From: Gemmatimonadota bacterium
GTDB taxonomy: Bacteria > Gemmatimonadota > Gemmatimonadetes > Longimicrobiales > Gaopeijiaceae
DNA: 45,959 nucleotides
Direction of reading: 5' to 3'
NCBI GenBank assembly: GCA_028875075.1
Contig: JAPPGF010000024.1
Span: 1-45,959, forward strand
The notes under the pieces are model-generated. The model did no database searches. It was not told the origin of the DNA and saw only the letters and a program-made list of their open reading frames with translations. Positions 42,200 through 45,959 of this stretch are shown piece by piece (position 1 is the first letter of the stretch; each line of letters begins with the position of its first letter). The translations under genes and the position numbers were made by a program.

Positions 42200-45100
42200 T
42201 CAGAAGGTCACGTTGAGCGTCATGTGCAGCGTCGTGAGGGGAGGAGTGACCCGGTGCCCGGTCCCCTCGTTCCGGCCGATCTCGGGATCGAGCGGGTGGG
42301 GCCTCGGGTTGCCGGTGTTCCCGCCCCGGTCTATCCCAAGGTAGTCCTGCTTGACCCAGAGGGTCGCGACCTCCCGGGCCGAGAAGGCGAGCGACGCCCT
42401 CGACGCCCCGATCAGCTGGGCCAGGGACTCCGGCGGGTTGTAGCGCACCCCGATCTCCCGCAGCTTCCAGAAGTCGCCGTCGAAGTAACCCTGCGTCCAG
42501 TACGAGCGGTGCCGGTCGCCGATGGCGAAGGCCGGATCGCACTGGCAGCGCGCGTCATAGCTGCTGTTGTAGCGATCATTCCACGACTGCGTGTCGTCTT
42601 CCTTCATGATGCCGTACGCGCCGTCGAAGAGCGCGTGGACCTGGAACATGTTGTTGAGCAGCGTGAGCCGCGGGCTCACGGACCACGTGTAGGTCGGGAA
42701 GTGCGGGCCCACCAAGATGTGGTGGGTAACCTGTCTGCACGGCGCGGGAGGACCGCCCAGCACCACGCCGTACTGGCCCTGCTTGTCGTTCTGGTCTCCG
42801 CCGCCGATGACGACGCCGGAGTCGCAGTTGCCCGAGACCTTCCGGCCCCATTCGTCCGTGTACGGGCCGTTGGGGTCGTACTGGGCGTCCAGGACGTAGG
42901 TGTGCTCGTTCAGGTTCGGGTACGGATAGCCGATCCGGATGTCGTTGTTGCCGGGGAATTCGCCCATCGACTTGATCTCGTTCATCGTGTGGGCGCCCTG
43001 GAAGTCCATGTCGAACGACAAGCTCGGGCTCTCGTAGATCCGCGTGGAGAGCGTCGCCTCCCAACCCCAGTTGTCGATCCGGCCGATGTTTCGCTGCACC
43101 TCGTCACCGGAGCCGAAGCTCGGCGGAACGACGACGTCCAGCAGGGCGTCCTCGTTCGTCTGAGAGTACCAGGTGAACTCGCCCGAGAGGCGGTCCTCGA
43201 ATAGCGCGTAGTCGAAGCCGAGCTCGATCTCCGTGCCGACCTCCGGACCGACGTCTTGGTTCCCGACGCTGGACGGATCGAGCGCCGACCCTCCGCCCAT
43301 TCCCGCGATCACGCCGAAGGTGTTCACGCCGGCGAAGGTGTTCGGCTGGCGACCCGCCTTGCCCCAGGCGCCCCGCAGGCGGAGCGAGTTGATGGCGTCG
43401 AAGTTCCAGAAGCTCTCCTCGGAAACCACCCACGTGCCCGACACCTTCGGGTAGACCTCGGGCGCCCACTGCGCCCCACCCTCACGGGCGGTACCGAACG
43501 CCGAGTTGTCGTCCCAGCGCACCGCGCCGGTCACGAAGAGCCGGTCCTGCCAGCTCAGCTGCTCCTGGATGTAGAAGCCGGCAGATTTGTTCTCGATGTA
43601 GCTGTATAGGATCTGCGCGCTGGTGACCGGCATCTGGTTGATCGTCCTGGACAGCGGAGAGGCGAAGTCCTGGCTGTTGTTCGTGAACTCCTCCCGCCTG
43701 GTCTCGTAGTACTGCGCCCCCGCCGAAGTAGCCGTGCTGAGGTTGTCGGTCAGGTCATAGTTCACCGTGGCCGACATGTCCACGGTCATCAAGGTGTTGT
43801 TCGGCCGCTCGATCTGAAGCGATCCGGTGCGGTTCTGACGGAAAGCGCGGAAATAGACCGGCGTCTGCCGCGTGTCGATCGGATACAGCACACCGTTCTG
43901 GTCCCAGCCCTGGTCGAGGCCGACCACGGCCCGGGCCGAGAGCCAGTCGCCTTGCGTGAAGTTCAGCGTGGCGCTCCCCGTGAAGCGCTTGAACTCGCGC
44001 GTCGCCTCGACCTGCTGGTGGTCGGTGGGGAGGTGCTCCTGGAAGCCCAGAATCCGGGGACAGGGGTTTGTGGTCGGGTCGCCGTTGCTGATCGTCGGGA
44101 TGCAGTAGCCCACGCCCCAACCGAACTCGGTGAAGATGCCGCCCTCACCATTCGCCGGATTGCTGAAGCGGGTGTCGCCCTGGATGTAGCCGGCCGATAC
44201 GTCGAGCGAGAAATTCTCGTTGAAGACCACACCGACGTTGGCGCGGCCCCGGAACACGTTGTTCCAGTTGTACCAGACGATGCCATCGTCTTCGGTGTAG
44301 CTCGCCTGCAGGAAGTAGCGCACCGCAGACGTGCCGCCCCGCACGCCCAAGTCGTAGGTCTGGCTCCGGCCGTACTGGAAGATGTTCTCCTGCGGCCACT
44401 TGCCCTCGGAGACGGGACCCTTCGTCCAGTACTGGTTCCAGCACATGGGATCGTCCAGGCTTCTCGCGCAGGCTTCCGTGCCGAGATCCAGGATCTCGTC
44501 CAAGTCGCGGGGCATGTTGAAGGCGACCAGCCTGCCACCAGCCCCTGGCCCGCCGCTCCCGAGATCGGTCCCATCCGGGCTGCACGGTGGCGAGAAGGCG
44601 TCGGTGCACGTCCACTGCGTGCCGGTACGGGCCTGGGGATCCCGGATGAAGTTGACGCCCTGACGGATCGAAACGTCGAACTGGGCGTCTCCCTCCTGAC
44701 CCCGCTTCGTGATGATCTGGATCACCCCGGCCGAGGCCTCGGTCCCGTACAGCGTCGCCGCCGCCGGGCCCTTGATGATCTCGATGCTCTCGATGTCCGC
44801 CGGGTTGAAGTCGTTGAAGACGTTGACGACCCTCTCTCCTCCCGTGTTCGGCCCGGCCGCTCCGTCGTTGTTGACCCGGATGCCATCCACGTAGATGAGC
44901 GGGTTGCGGCCGAGGTTGAACGTGCCGACGCCCCGGACGTCGACGTCCGCGCCGGAACCGATGGTGCCATTGATCGCGGCTATCCGGACGCCGGGCGATC
45001 GGCCCTGGAGCACGTCCTGAACTTGCGTGAACGACACGTCCCGGGTGAGCTCGGCAGCCGTCACGCTCGTGACCGTGTTCCCGATCGCGCGGCGCTGCGT

Positions 45101-45454
45101 CCCGCCCGGCGTCCCGGTCACGATGATCTCGTCGAGCCCGAGCGCCTGCTCTGTGAGCCGGAAGTCCGCGACGGCCGTCTCACCAGCGGCCACCGTGACC
45201 TCCGCGGTGACGGACTGGTAGCCGATCCGCTCCGCGGAGAGTGTGTGCGTTCCGGCAGGAACGTTGAGCAGCAAGTAACGCCCGTTCTGCTGCGAGAGCG
45301 CACCGATCCCGGACCCGGCGATGAACACTTGGACCGCGGCAAGGGGCTCTCCGGTCCGCCCGTCCACCACTCTTCCGGTGATCTGCTGCGCCCCGAGCTG
45401 CGGCACCGCCAACAGCAGTCCAACGAGCGCAATCAAACAAGGCTTTGATCGCAT
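42200..45454 (-). CDS. SusC/RagA-family TonB-linked outer-membrane receptor (second pair)
   Basis: The 1084-residue receptor starts at ATG 45454 with GGAGGAG just upstream. A signal peptide (CLIALVGLLLAVPQLGAQ) leads to a carboxypeptidase-regulatory-like domain (ITGRVVDGRTGEPLAAVQVF). A plug follows (LDEIIVTGTPGG, VLQGRSPGVRI, LIYVDGIRVNND, IESIEIIKGPAAATLYGTEA, AGVIQIITKRG), then a barrel ending in TLHMTLNVTF. Extracellular loops carry several Cys (WTCTDAFSPPCSPDG, CARSLDDPMCWN) that may form disulfides. It pairs with the downstream susD and is driven by the promoter at 45503-45532. Confidence 0.95.
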   Translation of the reverse strand: MRSKPCLIALVGLLLAVPQLGAQQITGRVVDGRTGEPLAAVQVFIAGSGIGALSQQNGRYLLLNVPAGTHTLSAERIGYQSVTAEVTVAAGETAVADFRLTEQALGLDEIIVTGTPGGTQRRAIGNTVTSVTAAELTRDVSFTQVQDVLQGRSPGVRIAAINGTIGSGADVDVRGVGTFNLGRNPLIYVDGIRVNNDGAAGPNTGGERVVNVFNDFNPADIESIEIIKGPAAATLYGTEASAGVIQIITKRGQEGDAQFDVSIRQGVNFIRDPQARTGTQWTCTDAFSPPCSPDGTDLGSGGPGAGGRLVAFNMPRDLDEILDLGTEACARSLDDPMCWNQYWTKGPVSEGKWPQENIFQYGRSQTYDLGVRGGTSAVRYFLQASYTEDDGIVWYNWNNVFRGRANVGVVFNENFSLDVSAGYIQGDTRFSNPANGEGGIFTEFGWGVGYCIPTISNGDPTTNPCPRILGFQEHLPTDHQQVEATREFKRFTGSATLNFTQGDWLSARAVVGLDQGWDQNGVLYPIDTRQTPVYFRAFRQNRTGSLQIERPNNTLMTVDMSATVNYDLTDNLSTATSAGAQYYETRREEFTNNSQDFASPLSRTINQMPVTSAQILYSYIENKSAGFYIQEQLSWQDRLFVTGAVRWDDNSAFGTAREGGAQWAPEVYPKVSGTWVVSEESFWNFDAINSLRLRGAWGKAGRQPNTFAGVNTFGVIAGMGGGSALDPSSVGNQDVGPEVGTEIELGFDYALFEDRLSGEFTWYSQTNEDALLDVVVPPSFGSGDEVQRNIGRIDNWGWEATLSTRIYESPSLSFDMDFQGAHTMNEIKSMGEFPGNNDIRIGYPYPNLNEHTYVLDAQYDPNGPYTDEWGRKVSGNCDSGVVIGGGDQNDKQGQYGVVLGGPPAPCRQVTHHILVGPHFPTYTWSVSPRLTLLNNMFQVHALFDGAYGIMKEDDTQSWNDRYNSSYDARCQCDPAFAIGDRHRSYWTQGYFDGDFWKLREIGVRYNPPESLAQLIGASRASLAFSAREVATLWVKQDYLGIDRGGNTGNPRPHPLDPEIGRNEGTGHRVTPPLTTLHMTLNVTF

Positions 45455-45502
45455 GACTCCTCCCCCCATGCTGTGTGGGAAAATACGGATAATCCCACTC
45501 GT

Positions 45503-45532
45503 GTTATAGGCACGGCTACCCCCGTGTGTCAA
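45503..45532 (-). promoter_or_regulatory. Near-consensus sigma-70 promoter of the second susC-susD pair
   Basis: On the minus strand TTGACA (45532-45527) and TATAAC (45508-45503) are separated by 18 bases. This predicts a start of transcription near 45496 and a leader of about 40 bases before ATG 45454. It is the best promoter match seen in the window. Confidence 0.75.
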
Positions 45533-45661
45533 GTTGGTACGGTTCCGGCCAAGGGCGGTCCGCCTACAGCCCCAAACTCCCAAGACGGCGGGCCGGGCCC
45601 TGAAGCAAAGCTCTCGCACCCGGTCTCGTCCGAAAACCGATCGATCGCGCCGTGATCCTTC

Positions 45662-45904
45662 TCACGGCTCCACTTCGGTGCCCTCGCAGTAGTCGCCCGT
45701 ACCCCGGAAGATGATGCTGAGGCACCTGATGGGCGAACCGAGGTTCTGCAGAAGCTCCACAGTTTCAGGGAAGGGAACGCGCTCGAAGTACCCCGCACGC
45801 CCTCGGCGGGCCATATCGGCCGGAGTCTGGCCGAGCACGCTGAGGGCCGTTACGTCGGCACCTTGAGCCACAAGATACTCGATCAGGTCGTTGCCACCCC
45901 TCAC
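45662..45904 (-). CDS. C-terminal fragment of an ankyrin-repeat protein
   Basis: About 78 codons encode one recognisable ankyrin unit (NDLIEYLVAQGADVTALSVLGQTPADMARRG). A tail (PFPETVELLQNLGSP, FRGTGDYCEGTEVEP) of the kind that closes ankyrin proteins in marine and soil bacterial genomes follows. The only possible start, GTG 45904, lies within or at the edge of 5S rRNA sequence, so the true N-terminus is missing. It is a partial gene joined to rRNA, by assembly error or rearrangement. Its stop lies 130 bases upstream of the second susC promoter. Confidence 0.6.
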   Translation of the reverse strand: MRGGNDLIEYLVAQGADVTALSVLGQTPADMARRGRAGYFERVPFPETVELLQNLGSPIRCLSIIFRGTGDYCEGTEVEP

Positions 45905-45905
45905 G

Positions 45906-45959
<54 letters not shown>

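Noticed and set aside
40736..43204. Plus-strand open frame of about 822 codons
   Set aside because: It lies opposite both the second susD and susC genes, which have clear signal peptides, lipobox and plug motifs.

Overview
The window looks like one complete contig from a GC-rich, Gram-negative bacterium, most likely Gemmatimonadota or a close relative. The support is indirect: two SusC/SusD-type outer-membrane pairs, many lipoproteins with good lipoboxes, a 6-bladed-propeller lipoprotein, frequent GTG starts, and protein sequences that read like that phylum. A database search would be needed to settle the phylum. Both ends are cut. The left edge falls inside a minus-strand gene. The right edge falls inside a 5S rRNA that runs abruptly into the C-terminus of an ankyrin-repeat protein.

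Left part (1-15.8 kb). A truncated unknown gene diverges from a Fur-family regulator. Next come a D-Ala-D-Ala carboxypeptidase with two LysM domains (DacB type), two tandem and apparently paralogous ~80-residue proteins, a zinc-ribbon membrane protein, an SH3-domain secreted protein, an outer-membrane barrel protein, moeA coupled to an M23 peptidase lipoprotein, and a propeller lipoprotein. A minus-strand run follows: an NYN/LOTUS RNA-binding protein, 3-methyladenine DNA glycosylase, an amino-acid permease and a sodium:solute symporter.

Accessory region (15.8-21.7 kb). This part is scarred. It holds a 5'-truncated, frameshifted AMP-ligase pseudogene, an intact Nramp-like transporter that lacks the usual metal-site motif, the C-terminal half of an HtrA-type protease, a tyrosine integrase without cargo, AT-richer flanks, and three copies of a compact hairpin element. 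The copies share the architecture and an alternative-pairing GCTGG/CCAGC core, while the variable stems differ in sequence yet stay base-paired. Two copies face each other downstream of the integrase. The third abuts the truncated end of the AMP-ligase pseudogene. I consider this the most novel signal in the window.

Right part (21.7-46 kb). A tight minus-strand unit runs susC - susD - cupin - folK - HExxH lipoprotein - aroB, with 4-bp GTGA overlaps between the last four genes. A class A PBP coupled to a DUF3343-type protein faces a pyrimidine-nucleoside phosphorylase and an M24 aminopeptidase. A plus-strand unit V4R protein - ruvX - mltG - thiE converges on a HEAT-repeat/cyclophilin lipoprotein. 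A second susC-susD pair has a near-consensus sigma-70 promoter.

Together the genes emphasise envelope work (peptidoglycan synthesis and trimming, lipoproteins, TonB-dependent uptake, peptide and amino-acid use) plus single steps of cofactor and shikimate metabolism. No tRNA or CRISPR array was found.
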